Shown here: positions 19,753 to 29,962 of the stretch, piece by piece
Layout of the letters: every line of letters starts with the position of its first letter
Position numbering within the stretch: position 1 is the stretch's first letter
Program-made: the position numbers and the translations under genes
Notes under the pieces: model-generated
Seen by the model: the letters and a program-made list of their open reading frames with translations, nothing else
What the model was told of the DNA's origin: nothing
Database searches by the model: none
Assembly: GCA_009760855.2 (NCBI GenBank)
Contig: WPIO01000102.1
Span: 374,001-438,000, forward strand
Direction of reading: 5' to 3'
Source of the DNA: Cristatella mucedo
Lineage: Eukaryota; Bryozoa; Phylactolaemata; Cristatellidae
DNA: 64,000 bases

Positions 19753-20727
19753 TTAAGATGCAAAGAACATTGGGTCTTTTTTTGTTTTTTTTGATGTAAT
19801 GTTTTTTGGCAATTTAAAGTAAATTGGCAAATAAGAGGCAACAAAGATAGATCCAAGTGTGCCAATAACTATGCCAAACATAACAGTAATTGCAAAATTT
19901 CTAATTGCGATGTCTGAAAAAAGCATAATTCCAACAAGAGAAACCGCAGTAACCGCCGAAGTTATTATGCTTCTGCGTAAAACCTGCCCAACGGAAAGCA
20001 TAATTATTTCAGAAACTGACTCCGATCTGCTCAGATTGGATCTAATTCTATCGTAAAGAACAACTGTGTCGTTAATACAATAGCCAATTATTGTTAAAAA
20101 AGCTGCAATCATCGTAAGGTTTAATGGCATTTGAAAGACCTGAGTGAAGAAGGCGGAGAATATTACGTCCTGTGCCAGCACCAAAACTCCAGATATTGCC
20201 AATTTGATGTGAAATCTGACAGCCATATAGGAAAATATCGCAACAAAAGCCATCAGTAACGCAACTGCAGATTGCTTTATCATTTCCTTGCCAATTTGCG
20301 GTCCTATAGATTCTGTTTGATCAAATGTTGCACTGGGAACGATTGATAGAAGAGTTTTTTTTACAGCATTCACTGAATCTATGGCGGCTTCGCTAAATTT
20401 GACTGTTAGTTGTTGCTTATTGTCGTTTATATTTGCCTCAAATTTGATTGGCACTGCTTCTTGGAGCTTGATCTCCAGCTCTGCCGCAGTGGCGATTATT
20501 TTTTCAGAAGATGATAAGGATATTATGGTTCCCCCAGAGAAGTCAATGCTTTTTTTAAAACCAAAAAACAGCAAAGATACAATCATCAACACACTTGCCA
20601 ATATCGTGATGATTAAAATTTTAGGACTATGATTAATTATAGAATTGCCTAATTTTATTGCTGGATTTTTGTGACCCAAATTTTGCATAATATTTTTCTT
20701 AATTTTTTCCCAATCAACAAAAAGCAT
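19753..20727 (-). CDS. secF: Protein translocase subunit SecF
   Basis: SecF works with SecD to drive late steps of protein export using the proton gradient. The 324-residue protein has six membrane segments and the signature DFSGGT (usually DFxGGT) after the first. The SecD/SecF core regions are QTESIGPQIGKE, LTIIGYCINDTVVLYDRIRSN and SVGQVLRRSIITS. The last membrane segments follow and end in a basic tail. The start is ATG 20727. An alternative ATG 13 codons in is possible. secD is not adjacent, which is often the case in Rickettsiales. It is co-transcribed with tpiA. Confidence 0.95.
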   Translation of the reverse strand: MLFVDWEKIKKNIMQNLGHKNPAIKLGNSIINHSPKILIITILASVLMIVSLLFFGFKKSIDFSGGTIISLSSSEKIIATAAELEIKLQEAVPIKFEANINDNKQQLTVKFSEAAIDSVNAVKKTLLSIVPSATFDQTESIGPQIGKEMIKQSAVALLMAFVAIFSYMAVRFHIKLAISGVLVLAQDVIFSAFFTQVFQMPLNLTMIAAFLTIIGYCINDTVVLYDRIRSNLSRSESVSEIIMLSVGQVLRRSIITSAVTAVSLVGIMLFSDIAIRNFAITVMFGIVIGTLGSIFVASYLPIYFKLPKNITSKKTKKDPMFFAS

Positions 20728-21007
20728 ATCATTATTTGCAAGATTTATTTTTTATTTCCCTTATATTTTTTGGTGTCTTTTTTGTTTCGAAGAAAACATT
20801 TTTATTGACCTTTTTTTAATGATTATTTAATCTGTAGGATGGTAAATTTGTACTGGTAGATTGATTTGCAACATGCCCCTTGACTATAATTAATGGCTTT
20901 GCAGCTAAGTTAAGGATTTTTATCCATAAAGTATTAATTTTGTGCTGATTTTAGTCTGATGGCTGAATATTTTTGCATTATATTTGCATATATTTCTATA
21001 AAAAGCA

Positions 21008-23263
21008 ATGGAGAAAGACGCTAAAAAAACGATCAGACTTCTGCGATTGGCAGTGCCCGTTCCGGTGCGAAAAAGTTTTTTTTATTATGGTGGAGAGATT
21101 GAGGTTTTGGCTGGGGATGTGGTGGAGATAAAATTTTCCGGAAGAAAAGAGTATGGACTTTGTTTGGAAATTATAGATATTGATGGAGATTTAGATGAAT
21201 ATGAAGGCGTGCCATTATCTAAAATTATCGAGATTGGAGGATTAATGTTAAGAGGTGTCATTTCCCCCACAATGCTTAATTTTATTGGTCATTTTTGCGA
21301 ATATAATGCTCTTACACTAGGAACTTCATTGGAGCTATTTGTGCCATCTTTAATTTTACAATCTGGAAGTTTAATGCTTTTTGATGAGTTTGAGGTGTGC
21401 GTTAATTGGCAAGAGATTGTTGCACATTGTGGCGTAAGGAAAAAAAAATTTACCACTATATGCTATTATTTAGTTGAGCAAAAGGTTGCAACTTTTTTTG
21501 AAATTAAAAAAAATTTTTCTCTTCAACATGCAACAATATTGGATATGATTTCTAGTGGCTTGGTTAGAAAAACAAACACCACGCCGCAGATTGCAACAAG
21601 AGAACCTTCGGCACTCGAATTTAGCTTAAATTCATTAAATGAAGAGCAATCTTCCGCTGTAAATAAATTAAATGCATTAGATTTAAACAACTACTCATCA
21701 ACCTTGCTTTATGGTATAACTGGTAGCGGTAAAACTGAAGTTTATTGCCATTTTATAGCCAATGCTGTAAAAAAAATGGACGAAGATGGTCAAATTTTAA
21801 TAACCATGCCAGAAATAACCATGACCTCCATAATAACTGAGCGTTTATATGGAAAATTTGGCAAAAATATAGTACTGTGGCATTCTTCCCTTACTCCAAA
21901 TCAAAAAAAAGAGGCTCTCTACGGTATTTTATCTGGTTCCGTTAGAATTATCATTGGCACAAGATCGGCAATTTTGCTGCCATATCGCAACCTAAAAATG
22001 ATAATCATAGATGAAGAGCATGATGGTTCTTACAAGCAGAACGATTCTCCCGTTTACAACGCCAGAGATATGGCAGTTTTAAGGGCCAGTAAGGGTAATT
22101 TTCCGCTACTGCTGTGCTCAGCAACTCCATCGATAGAAACTTGGCACAATGCCAAAAATGGTAAATATGGCTTGGTTGAAATTCTTAACAGGTTTTATCT
22201 TCAGGCAGAATCCAGTAGCATAGAGATTGTTGATACAAAAATAAATAAGCCAGAAAAAAATAGACAACTAAGTCCAATATCAACTGCTGCAATCATAAAA
22301 ACTTTAACTAAAAAACAGCAGGTTATGGTAATGATCAATCGCAGAGGTTATTCCCGCATGGCTATTTGCAATAAATGCAACTACATTAGTGAGTGTGAAA
22401 ATTGCGATAACCCACTCAGCTATCACAGAGATAAAAAAAAATTACAGTGTCATTATTGTCAATTTATTAAAGATTTTAGCGAAACTTGCCCCAAGTGTCA
22501 TGGAAGTAACTGCATTAAGCCAAGCGGTGGAGCTGGGGTGGAAAAAATAGCAGAAGAGATTCAAAATTACATTACAACTAGCGCCAAAATTGCAACACTA
22601 TCAAGCGATATGAAGAATAACGAGGCAGTTGGGGCAATTTTTGAAGATATCATCAATAATAAAATAGATATAATAATTGGCACGCAAATTATAGCCAAAG
22701 GACACAATTTCCCTAATTTGGGTCTAGTGGTGGCGTTGGATGTTGATGGCGGCTCGGCGGCCGACGATCCTAGAGTTTTTGAAAAGACATATCAGCTACT
22801 AACTCAAGTTGCCGGCAGGGCAGGAAGATTTGGCCAAGAAAGTATGGTAATAATTCAAACAAGAAATCCCAATAATCCAGTACTGCAGGCCATGTTAGCC
22901 AAGGAAAGTGTTAGTTTTTTTGATGCAGAATTGGCTCGCAGAAAAGCTCAGAATCTGCCACCATTTAGCAGGCATATAGCTATTATAGTTTCTTCGGAAA
23001 ATCAAACCGAGGCCGAACATTATTCCAGCCTTTTACATTCCAAGCTTAATCAAAATAAAAATAAATACGACGGTAATATTAAAATTTTAGGCCCAATTCC
23101 AAGTTTGATGCCCTATTTAAAAAGGCAATATCGCTATAGATTAATCATGATAAACACTATTCAAAGTGCCATGAGAAATCTGCTACTAGATACACTAGAA
23201 GCCACCAAGCCAAAGGCCACAACTCACGTTAAAATAGATGTAGATCCATATTCTTTTTTATAG
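21008..23263 (+). CDS. priA: Primosomal replication restart helicase PriA
   Basis: PriA recognises stalled forks and reloads the replicative helicase. The 751-residue protein has the N-terminal 3' binding domain (starting RLAVPVPVRKSFFYY), a winged helix, and the helicase core. Walker A is YGITGSGKTEVY and the DEEH box is IIIDEEHDGSYKQ, followed by LLCSATPS. The zinc region holds CNKCNYISECENC followed by CHYC and CPKC, with two zinc-binding clusters. The last helicase motifs are IGTQIIAKGHNFPNLGLV and QVAGRAGR. All motifs are intact and the length is normal. It is divergent from secF, sharing a 280-base upstream region. Confidence 0.96.
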   Translation: MEKDAKKTIRLLRLAVPVPVRKSFFYYGGEIEVLAGDVVEIKFSGRKEYGLCLEIIDIDGDLDEYEGVPLSKIIEIGGLMLRGVISPTMLNFIGHFCEYNALTLGTSLELFVPSLILQSGSLMLFDEFEVCVNWQEIVAHCGVRKKKFTTICYYLVEQKVATFFEIKKNFSLQHATILDMISSGLVRKTNTTPQIATREPSALEFSLNSLNEEQSSAVNKLNALDLNNYSSTLLYGITGSGKTEVYCHFIANAVKKMDEDGQILITMPEITMTSIITERLYGKFGKNIVLWHSSLTPNQKKEALYGILSGSVRIIIGTRSAILLPYRNLKMIIIDEEHDGSYKQNDSPVYNARDMAVLRASKGNFPLLLCSATPSIETWHNAKNGKYGLVEILNRFYLQAESSSIEIVDTKINKPEKNRQLSPISTAAIIKTLTKKQQVMVMINRRGYSRMAICNKCNYISECENCDNPLSYHRDKKKLQCHYCQFIKDFSETCPKCHGSNCIKPSGGAGVEKIAEEIQNYITTSAKIATLSSDMKNNEAVGAIFEDIINNKIDIIIGTQIIAKGHNFPNLGLVVALDVDGGSAADDPRVFEKTYQLLTQVAGRAGRFGQESMVIIQTRNPNNPVLQAMLAKESVSFFDAELARRKAQNLPPFSRHIAIIVSSENQTEAEHYSSLLHSKLNQNKNKYDGNIKILGPIPSLMPYLKRQYRYRLIMINTIQSAMRNLLLDTLEATKPKATTHVKIDVDPYSFL

Positions 23264-23395
23264 TTAAGACTGCAATTTTTAAAAATAATCATTTAATAGT
23301 TGTATAAATTTAATGTTTGCTATATAGTTGATTTAAAGGTTGGTAATAATTTTTACTTGGTTGCAAAAATTTCCCTTTCTTAATATTTCTAATTA

Positions 23396-25114
23396 ATGGT
23401 TTTCAATATGAAATCTTTTCCCACCCTAACGGATTTAAGTAGTATTAAGTATGGAGGAAGCGAAATTAACCCATCATTACCATCTTTCATTAAAAAATCT
23501 AAAATTGATTCCAAATTTGATCAAGATCAGCTTTCTGACGATGGAGAAGATTTCATCGATTTGCCAGCACCAGAAAGCAAAAAAGATCCTATTCAGCAAG
23601 ATTGTGACGGGGGATCGGGCAATAGTGATGATTTGCACCTTACAGCAGACAGCAGCGGCGACCGCAAAGATAGTTCCGATGAATCTGATTGTGATGTGGT
23701 GGTTGAGGCTAACCATGACAACAAATTAGTCAAAGTCTGTGTTGATGACAATGAAGAATTTTGTAAAACTGTAAAAACACATCCATCAGCCTGCACAGAT
23801 TTTTATAAGTCGAGCCCACCTGTTAGCAAAACCACTCAGCAGATGCTTATAGAAATATGGGAACACAGTACTAAAGGTCAGCCTTGGATTTATCGTGATT
23901 TGTTATCCGCATATTCTGACCGTGTATTGTGCAGTATTACCGAATTGTGCTCTCCGGCTAATCCTATTTATTTTTCCGAAATTGAAAGATTGAATAAGGA
24001 AAAAAGCTACGACGGAACTGTAGATTATTTTTGGACTGATTTGGAGTTTAGAGATGTATGCTTAGCGCGATTATTTTTAGAGCGGCAAAAGATTTTAAAT
24101 GAAAGAAACAAAAAACAACCAGGCAGGAATTTTTGCACAGTTGTATTCGTTACCAATCTTTTGCACAGCAGTGCCTATATAATTTCTTCAAGATATGTTC
24201 TTTTTATTGACTCTCTTTACAATTTTGGTAAATGTGAAATGGTGGGCTTAATAGGTATTGATAGATATTGTGCTTTAGCTGATGGCGCAATAGTTAGTGA
24301 TTTACAAATTATCAGTCTCTTGCCAACATTTTCAAACCAGACATATCAAGCTTGCAGTGTGGGATGCTTTGTGTTTGCCAACTATCTGGTTTCCGTTTGT
24401 TTGGATTTGAAAGATTTATTATTTAATCAGAATCTGCCCATTTATAGCTTTACGCCACGTGCAGGCAATTTATTGTTACTGGATATGGCGGAGATAGATA
24501 GGGTTGATTGCCATTTTTTGCCAAAGTTATTCGCTGCTTGTCAGTCTCGTACATATGTATCTAAGTTTTGTGGTTGTTTTGGTATTGATTATGGGAAATT
24601 AATGGGCAGGAAAATGCCGGCAAAATTAAAGATTATACATTTAAATCCACACAACAAAGATGCTCGCGATATGAAGGATGCAACATTAGGCGGCATGCTT
24701 ACTGGTTCTGATATTGTCAACCAATCAGAATGGAAGTTAAGAGAGCACACAGAACACTTCATCCGCAAGTTAGAATTGCACGAACTAACACCAAAGCCTC
24801 AAAACAGAAATTTTACAGCCAGAGGCAATGATCTGAATTGTTATGAAGAGATTGTTGGTGGACGCAAAAGGCTTGCATTTGTGCCCTCTCGCTCATTATT
24901 GCAGACAATAGAGGTTAATAAAACAAAGACTTCAATGCCAACTACCAGTCGATTTTGTTCAAGTGAGTTGGTAAGAATGCAGCGTGAGGAGGGGAAATAT
25001 TTAATGAGTGATAAAACAATTGATCTATATCATTATTTTTTTACTGCAAGTAAGCAAGAAAAACAAGCCGCCAAAGAAAGATTTAATAAAGAAACAGGGT
25101 TTTTTATGGAATAA
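23396..25114 (+). CDS. Candidate effector with CE-clan cysteine-protease-like His-Asp-Gln-Cys layout (paralogue 1)
   Basis: The 572-residue protein has no signal peptide or membrane segment and matches no family that I know by name. Residues 1-130 are acidic and low-complexity (DSSGDRKDSSDESDCD). The core has LLHSSAYII (His257), YVLFIDSLYN (Asp272), then QACSVGC (Gln318, Cys324). The order His-Asp-Gln-Cys with Gln six before Cys is that of Ulp1/YopJ-type proteases, although the residue before Cys is Gly rather than the common Asp or Glu. A shared C-terminal region follows (FLPKLFAACQS, IIHLNPHN) with a final AKERFNKETGFF. The next gene is a paralogue with the same layout, and two shorter relatives lie at 60.5-62.7 kb. 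I infer a secreted effector acting on host proteins, possibly a deubiquitinase-like or acetyltransferase-like enzyme; this is a hypothesis. The start is ATG 23396 or 23408. Confidence 0.6.
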   Translation: MVFNMKSFPTLTDLSSIKYGGSEINPSLPSFIKKSKIDSKFDQDQLSDDGEDFIDLPAPESKKDPIQQDCDGGSGNSDDLHLTADSSGDRKDSSDESDCDVVVEANHDNKLVKVCVDDNEEFCKTVKTHPSACTDFYKSSPPVSKTTQQMLIEIWEHSTKGQPWIYRDLLSAYSDRVLCSITELCSPANPIYFSEIERLNKEKSYDGTVDYFWTDLEFRDVCLARLFLERQKILNERNKKQPGRNFCTVVFVTNLLHSSAYIISSRYVLFIDSLYNFGKCEMVGLIGIDRYCALADGAIVSDLQIISLLPTFSNQTYQACSVGCFVFANYLVSVCLDLKDLLFNQNLPIYSFTPRAGNLLLLDMAEIDRVDCHFLPKLFAACQSRTYVSKFCGCFGIDYGKLMGRKMPAKLKIIHLNPHNKDARDMKDATLGGMLTGSDIVNQSEWKLREHTEHFIRKLELHELTPKPQNRNFTARGNDLNCYEEIVGGRKRLAFVPSRSLLQTIEVNKTKTSMPTTSRFCSSELVRMQREEGKYLMSDKTIDLYHYFFTASKQEKQAAKERFNKETGFFME

Positions 25115-25138
25115 TTTAATAATTAATAAAATTGAAAT

Positions 25139-26653
25139 ATGAAAGAAATTAAAACCACAGAAAATGAAACTTCTGCATCAATGAAAGCAGCCATGCCGCC
25201 ACCTTAATCTAGAAAATGGCTGCATGATGTTGTCGTTACAGTTAGTCGTTCTTTTGCAGAAGCGCACAAGAGATATACGCCATCAATAAGCAGCGAAGGC
25301 TTGCCTCCTTTCGATATTTTATGCGGTGTGGAATTACGGTTAATGAGGGACGACATACATGTGCCAGAAAAATTGTTGTCAGAAATTGCAAGATTAAATA
25401 AAGAGGAAAACTATAATGGCACGGTAGATTATTGTTGGCTTTTATCCTCAATGGATAAATCTACAAAAGATGATTTCAGCTATGGAGATAAATTTATTGC
25501 TTTAATTGCGCAAAGGCAGGCAAAATTGAGAGAGAAGAGTATACAATCAAAAGAAGTTTGCTGTACAGCATGTTTCATGTATGTAAATAGACATCATTAT
25601 TGTTATATTATTTTTCCTGAATATGTTTTGTCTGTTGATTCGTACTTTGATTTAGGTATGTTTGCTGATGGCACATTAGAGAAAAAAAAGCCACAAAATT
25701 ATGCTGTATTGTTGCCAAAACAAGGAAAGGCAGCCTTTCAATCTTCCTTTATTGGATGCCACGTGATGGCTTTGCATCTTACCAGAACTTGCGTACAGCA
25801 TAAAGATCTTTTAAATAATAAAGATATGTTGTGCAAAATATCATCTATTAAAGGCCTACCAGATTACCAAGTGGTAGATTTTTCAAAGCTTGATAAAAAA
25901 GAACCAACATTTATTCCCAAATTGTTTAAGTTGTGTCAAAGCACAAAATATTTGCAAGATTTTTGCAAAATGTACCAGTTAAATTGTGAAGAGATTTTAG
26001 CAAGAAAGATATCACCAAGATTTGAATGGGTGTATTTAAATCCAATTCAGAAAGATATCAGAGACATTCCGACTCAAGATTTATATTCTATATTGCAAGA
26101 TGACGAGGCTAAGAACAAATTGAAACGTGGCAGTTTTTTTAGAAAAAAACAAAGAAAAACTACAGTATGTCGTCATCGTTTATTGCCACCCCATAGTCCT
26201 ATTTGCAACATAAGCAACAATGCATCTGCAATACTTGATGTTGTTACTGCCGAAAGGAAAGAACATTCAGATGCAGTGGAGCCTGATACAAGAATTATTT
26301 CTGAAGTACGTAGGAGGCTGACTTATCGCAGAGAGCAATCTTTTGATGAGTATTTGGCAGTAAATAAGACCACATTACTGACAGATTATCTTGTATTTTT
26401 GTCGCCCGATCAAGCACCATACTATGGTGTCGAATCAGACTATGAATATGCGCCATGTTTGAGCGAAGAGGAAGTTAGTCTTGCCGCAGCATCTGAATTG
26501 GAGAGATTAAAATCAGGCAGGGCATCACTTTTATTACAAGATGACATTATTTCCTTTTATCGTGATTTTCAATCAAAAGATCCAGAAATAAAAAAAGCAG
26601 CAGCAGAAAGATTTAATAAAAAAACACATAATTTCGAACATTCTATGCTATGA
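25139..26653 (+). pseudogene. Candidate effector, paralogue 2, interrupted by an early in-frame stop
   Basis: The frame starts at ATG 25139, runs 22 codons to TAA at 25205-25207, then continues open to 26653. Coding resemblance to paralogue 1 resumes beyond the stop, so either the gene has a nonsense mutation or translation restarts inside (TTG 25301 or ATG 25346). Counting from 25301, the core has RHHYCYII (His98), YVLSVDSYF (Asp113), and QSSFIGC (Gln147, Cys153), at the same spacing as in paralogue 1. The shared FIPKLFKLCQS and VYLNPIQKD follow, and the tail AAERFNKKTHNF matches the end of its neighbour. It looks like a tandem duplicate that lacks the long acidic N-terminus. The catalytic-looking residues are all kept, so inactivation, if real, is recent. 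Confidence 0.6.
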
Positions 26654-26718
26654 TCTAAAGTTGTTGTGTTTTAATGTTATAAAATATTTAATTTGAGTAA
26701 AAAATCAATAGTTGTGAA

Positions 26719-27558
26719 TCATTCCACAATTTGTATGATTTTATTAATAATTTCCAAGGTATTATCCAGCGATTTATTTTGCATTTCCATAGAGCCAATA
26801 TCCAAATTAAGCTCTACAACATCGGCAGATTTTATTTTCTTACCCGATAATTTTGCAACATCAAGCAATGTTATTGCTTCACCCATGGTCAATCCTTTTT
26901 GAGCAATTGTTCCGGTTGATGGAATTTCTTGTGGATCAAGTGCATCAACATCAAAAGAAATATGAATTCTAGAGCTATTATGGCTTGCAATATAATGATA
27001 TATAGCTTCAAAATCTATAGCTATTTCTTCTGTAGAGTATTTTTGATAGCTAGGCTTGTTGCTGAAAAATCTAACGTTCATCTCCAGCAAAATTCTTAAC
27101 TCAAATTCATCCAAATCGCGCAGCCCAACGTATATTATATTTTGTGGTAAAAGGATATTTTTTGGCTTTTTTTCCATCAAACCCATAAGATATGCCACTG
27201 GCATGCCGTGGCTATTTTTGCTTTTGCTTGCCTCAAAAGTGTTAATATCTGCATGAGCATCTATCCACAAAACCAAAGTATCGGTTGTGTTTATCGCTCC
27301 AATGGAGGAAACCGCAACAGAATGATCTCCGCCAATCCCAATCCAATTTTTACCAGACTTTTCCAGCTCAATAAAAGTTTCCAAAGCAATATTATAGCCA
27401 TCTGAAGCAAATGGCTCTGTCGTGTAGTTGTATTTTTCTATATTTAAGAAAGAGTATGTATTGCTCCACGAGATTAAGTGTTCTGCAATTACATCTGGAG
27501 TGTTTGCAGTTCCAGATTTTTTTTGTCCAGCAGAGCATTTTTGTAATACAAAATTCAT
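26719..27558 (-). CDS. Arginase/agmatinase family ureohydrolase
   Basis: Members hydrolyse arginine or a related guanidino compound to urea using two manganese ions. The 279-residue protein keeps all metal-ligand motifs: GIGGDHSVA, WIDAHADINT, and ISFDVDALDP. It also keeps SHGMPVAYLMG, typical of true arginases rather than agmatinases, and a late Glu in DVVELN. The length is near normal. The substrate is probably arginine, but agmatinase or formimidoylglutamase cannot be excluded. It is convergent with the effector-like genes and not linked to any arginine pathway gene here. Such enzymes are rare in strongly reduced intracellular genomes, and it could feed ornithine or deplete host arginine; both are inference. 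Confidence 0.9.
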   Translation of the reverse strand: MNFVLQKCSAGQKKSGTANTPDVIAEHLISWSNTYSFLNIEKYNYTTEPFASDGYNIALETFIELEKSGKNWIGIGGDHSVAVSSIGAINTTDTLVLWIDAHADINTFEASKSKNSHGMPVAYLMGLMEKKPKNILLPQNIIYVGLRDLDEFELRILLEMNVRFFSNKPSYQKYSTEEIAIDFEAIYHYIASHNSSRIHISFDVDALDPQEIPSTGTIAQKGLTMGEAITLLDVAKLSGKKIKSADVVELNLDIGSMEMQNKSLDNTLEIINKIIQIVE

Positions 27559-27983
27559 AATTAAGGAAAAAATAAATTATCCCAAATCCAATCGTTAAAT
27601 ATTTATAACGCAACTGATTTTTGGTATTTATCGCACAATCTACCATCAAATAATCAAGATTGGTATTTGCTATTGTGTATGTTGTTGTCTTATTCGGCCA
27701 AGCTTGGTGTGCAATTGCAGGGTGTTGAAATTATTGCCGCAAATATTGATATTTGGAGATTTTTTTGTTCATTTTATTGTAAATTTTGTGATTAATTGTT
27801 TTGTTTTTTTGATGGTTGGTGTTTCTTTCTTGGGCTTTTATTTATTCTCTATTTATCTCGACCATACAGTAAAATTGCCAAAATATATAAGACATTTTTA
27901 TTTTCTAGTCTGTTTAAAAAAATTATCTTGATATATAAAAAATACCCTTCAGTCGTCTCTTGAATTTATTAGGCTTTAATATA
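27559..27983. other. Spacer between arginase and secY
   Basis: Divergent upstream region. No gene is recognised; a 75-codon frame at 27704 is hydrophobic but has no family features. The in-frame TTG at 27960 could extend secY by eight codons. Confidence 0.4.
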
Positions 27984-29264
27984 ATGAAAAAAACCGATCT
28001 TACCAAACGATTACTCATTACTCTTGGCATTTTGGTTCTCTACAGAATTGGTACTTACATTCCGGTTCCTTGTATTGATTTTGCAAAACTTTCTGAATTT
28101 TCAAAGGTTGCAAAAACTGGGATTTTTGGGATGTTTAACATGTTTTCTGGTGGATCTATGGCCAGAATTTCAATTTTTGGACTAGGAATCATGCCCTACA
28201 TTACGGCATCAATAATTATGCAGCTTTTGATGGCTGGAATTCCAAATTTAAAACAACTAAGAACCGAGGGCGGAGAAAGTGGCAGGCATCAAATTAGCAT
28301 GTATACCAAATATCTAACTCTAGTTATAGGCTTGATGCAGGGTTTTATTTTTGCCGATGGCTTTATGAGCATGGGACTATACACTGGATCAATGAGCCCA
28401 ACTTTATTTAAGTTAGAAATTGCAGTTATAATGCTGGCCAGCACCATGATATTAATGTGGCTTGGAAATATCTGCACCGCTCATGGAATTGGCAATGGCT
28501 CTTCTTTGATTATTTTTGCGGGAATAGTGGCCGAAGCTCCAAAAGATTTGGCAAATGCATTTCAAATGTCAAAAACTGGAGCTCTTAGCTCTTTAATGCT
28601 TCTTCTTCTGTTTATTATTTTTATTGCAACTATATTTTTAGTTGTATACATTGAAAGAGCAAATAGGCTTATCTACATTCAACACCCAAGGCAATCCCAA
28701 AGCTTTCTTGATCCAAGAATGACCATGCCAAAAGAAAACTTCCTGCCTTTAAAAGTGAATACAGCAGGAGTTGTTCCGCCAATTTTCGCTTCTGCTTTGT
28801 TGCTTTTGCCGGCAACTTTGTTGACATTCTTGGAAGACAAGACGTCGGGATTTGGCTATTTTGTGGCCAATAATTTTGCTCATGGCAAGCCGATGTTTGC
28901 AATATTTTACGTTGCTTTGATTGTGTTCTTTACTTTTTTCTACAACAAGGTTATTTTTGACGTTGAGGACATTGCCAATAATTTAAAAAAAGGAAGCCTA
29001 TTCATCCCTGGTTGCCGCCCTGGTGCTGCAACGGTGGAGCTGTTGCGAAAAATAGTCTCAAGATTATCTTTGATTGCGGCTTTATATTTAACAATTATTT
29101 GCTCGATACCAGAATTTTTAAGTCCTGTCTATGGTTATTCTTTTTTACTGGGTGGTACTGGTATTTTAATAGTTGTAAATGTAATTATAGATACAGCCGT
29201 CAATATTCAAACCAGTTTGCTCTCTGCAAAATATGCCAAGGCTTTAAAAAAATATAACAAATAA
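27984..29264 (+). CDS. secY: Protein translocase subunit SecY
   Basis: SecY forms the protein-conducting channel of the inner membrane. The protein has ten membrane segments. Signature regions are KRLLITLGILVLYRIGTYIPVPCID at the start, IFGLGIMPYITASIIMQLL (plug and second helix), LTLVIGLMQGF, the GNGSSLIIFAGI loop, and PPIFASALLLLP. A C-terminal loop with FIPGCRPGAATVELL follows. I prefer ATG 27984 as the start. In most bacteria secY sits between rplO and adk-rpsM in the spc operon. Here only the secY-adk pair remains, with arginase upstream and an unrelated gene downstream. Confidence 0.95.
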   Translation: MKKTDLTKRLLITLGILVLYRIGTYIPVPCIDFAKLSEFSKVAKTGIFGMFNMFSGGSMARISIFGLGIMPYITASIIMQLLMAGIPNLKQLRTEGGESGRHQISMYTKYLTLVIGLMQGFIFADGFMSMGLYTGSMSPTLFKLEIAVIMLASTMILMWLGNICTAHGIGNGSSLIIFAGIVAEAPKDLANAFQMSKTGALSSLMLLLLFIIFIATIFLVVYIERANRLIYIQHPRQSQSFLDPRMTMPKENFLPLKVNTAGVVPPIFASALLLLPATLLTFLEDKTSGFGYFVANNFAHGKPMFAIFYVALIVFFTFFYNKVIFDVEDIANNLKKGSLFIPGCRPGAATVELLRKIVSRLSLIAALYLTIICSIPEFLSPVYGYSFLLGGTGILIVVNVIIDTAVNIQTSLLSAKYAKALKKYNK

Positions 29265-29275
29265 AAATCTTTATT

Positions 29276-29950
29276 ATGTTAAAAAATCTAATATTAATTT
29301 TATTTGGTCTTGCTGGTTCTGGCAAGGGCACTCAGTCTAGTGCGTTGGAAGAAAAAATGGGCTTTAAGCGTTTTGTCGCTGGAGATATTATCAGGGATTA
29401 CATAAAATATAATCCAGAAGATCCAGAGGTTATTGCGGAAAAAAAACTTCTTTCTCAGGGCAAAATTACCACAAATGATTTTGTGTATAAAGTATTTGTT
29501 GGCAAAATAGATGAATATTTAAGTAAAAATCCAGATTTTTCTGGCATAGTTTTGGATGGCTTTCCCAGAACTTTAGATCAAAATAATTTTTTACTCACTA
29601 ATGGCTCTGTGGCAAGTGGCAATTGTATGGCTATTTATTTGGAGCTTTCAGAGAGAGAAGTAATAGATAGAATAAAAAATAGAATTAACTGCAATGGCTG
29701 TAAGGCAACTTACAATTTATTGAATTATCGCAGTAATACATGTGAGGTATGCGGAGATGGACTTAATGCAAGAGAAGACGATACAAATCTTGAAAGCGTT
29801 CGCAAGAGATTGGATATTTTTTACGAACAAACAATGCCGGTGATAGATTTTTACAAAAAAGCAGGCAAGTTGCATGCTGTAGATGGAAGTCAGAAACAAG
29901 ATTTAGTATTTCAATCTATAGTGGATAAGGTCAATCAAAATAAATCTTAA
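29276..29950 (+). CDS. adk: Adenylate kinase
   Basis: Adenylate kinase converts ATP and AMP to two ADP. The protein has the P-loop GLAGSGKGTQ, the AMP-binding DGFPRT, and a LID with four Cys (CNGC then CEVC), indicating a zinc-bound long LID as in many alphaproteobacteria and Gram-positive bacteria. RxDD is seen as AREDD. The length of 224 residues is normal. The start ATG lies 11 bases after the secY stop, so the two genes are one transcript. rpsM, the usual next gene, is not here. Confidence 0.96.
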   Translation: MLKNLILILFGLAGSGKGTQSSALEEKMGFKRFVAGDIIRDYIKYNPEDPEVIAEKKLLSQGKITTNDFVYKVFVGKIDEYLSKNPDFSGIVLDGFPRTLDQNNFLLTNGSVASGNCMAIYLELSEREVIDRIKNRINCNGCKATYNLLNYRSNTCEVCGDGLNAREDDTNLESVRKRLDIFYEQTMPVIDFYKKAGKLHAVDGSQKQDLVFQSIVDKVNQNKS

Positions 29951-29962
29951 TTTTTTATCTTA

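Noticed and set aside
27704-27931. 75-codon hydrophobic frame upstream of secY
   Set aside because: AT-rich DNA gives such frames by chance. There is no start site or family evidence.
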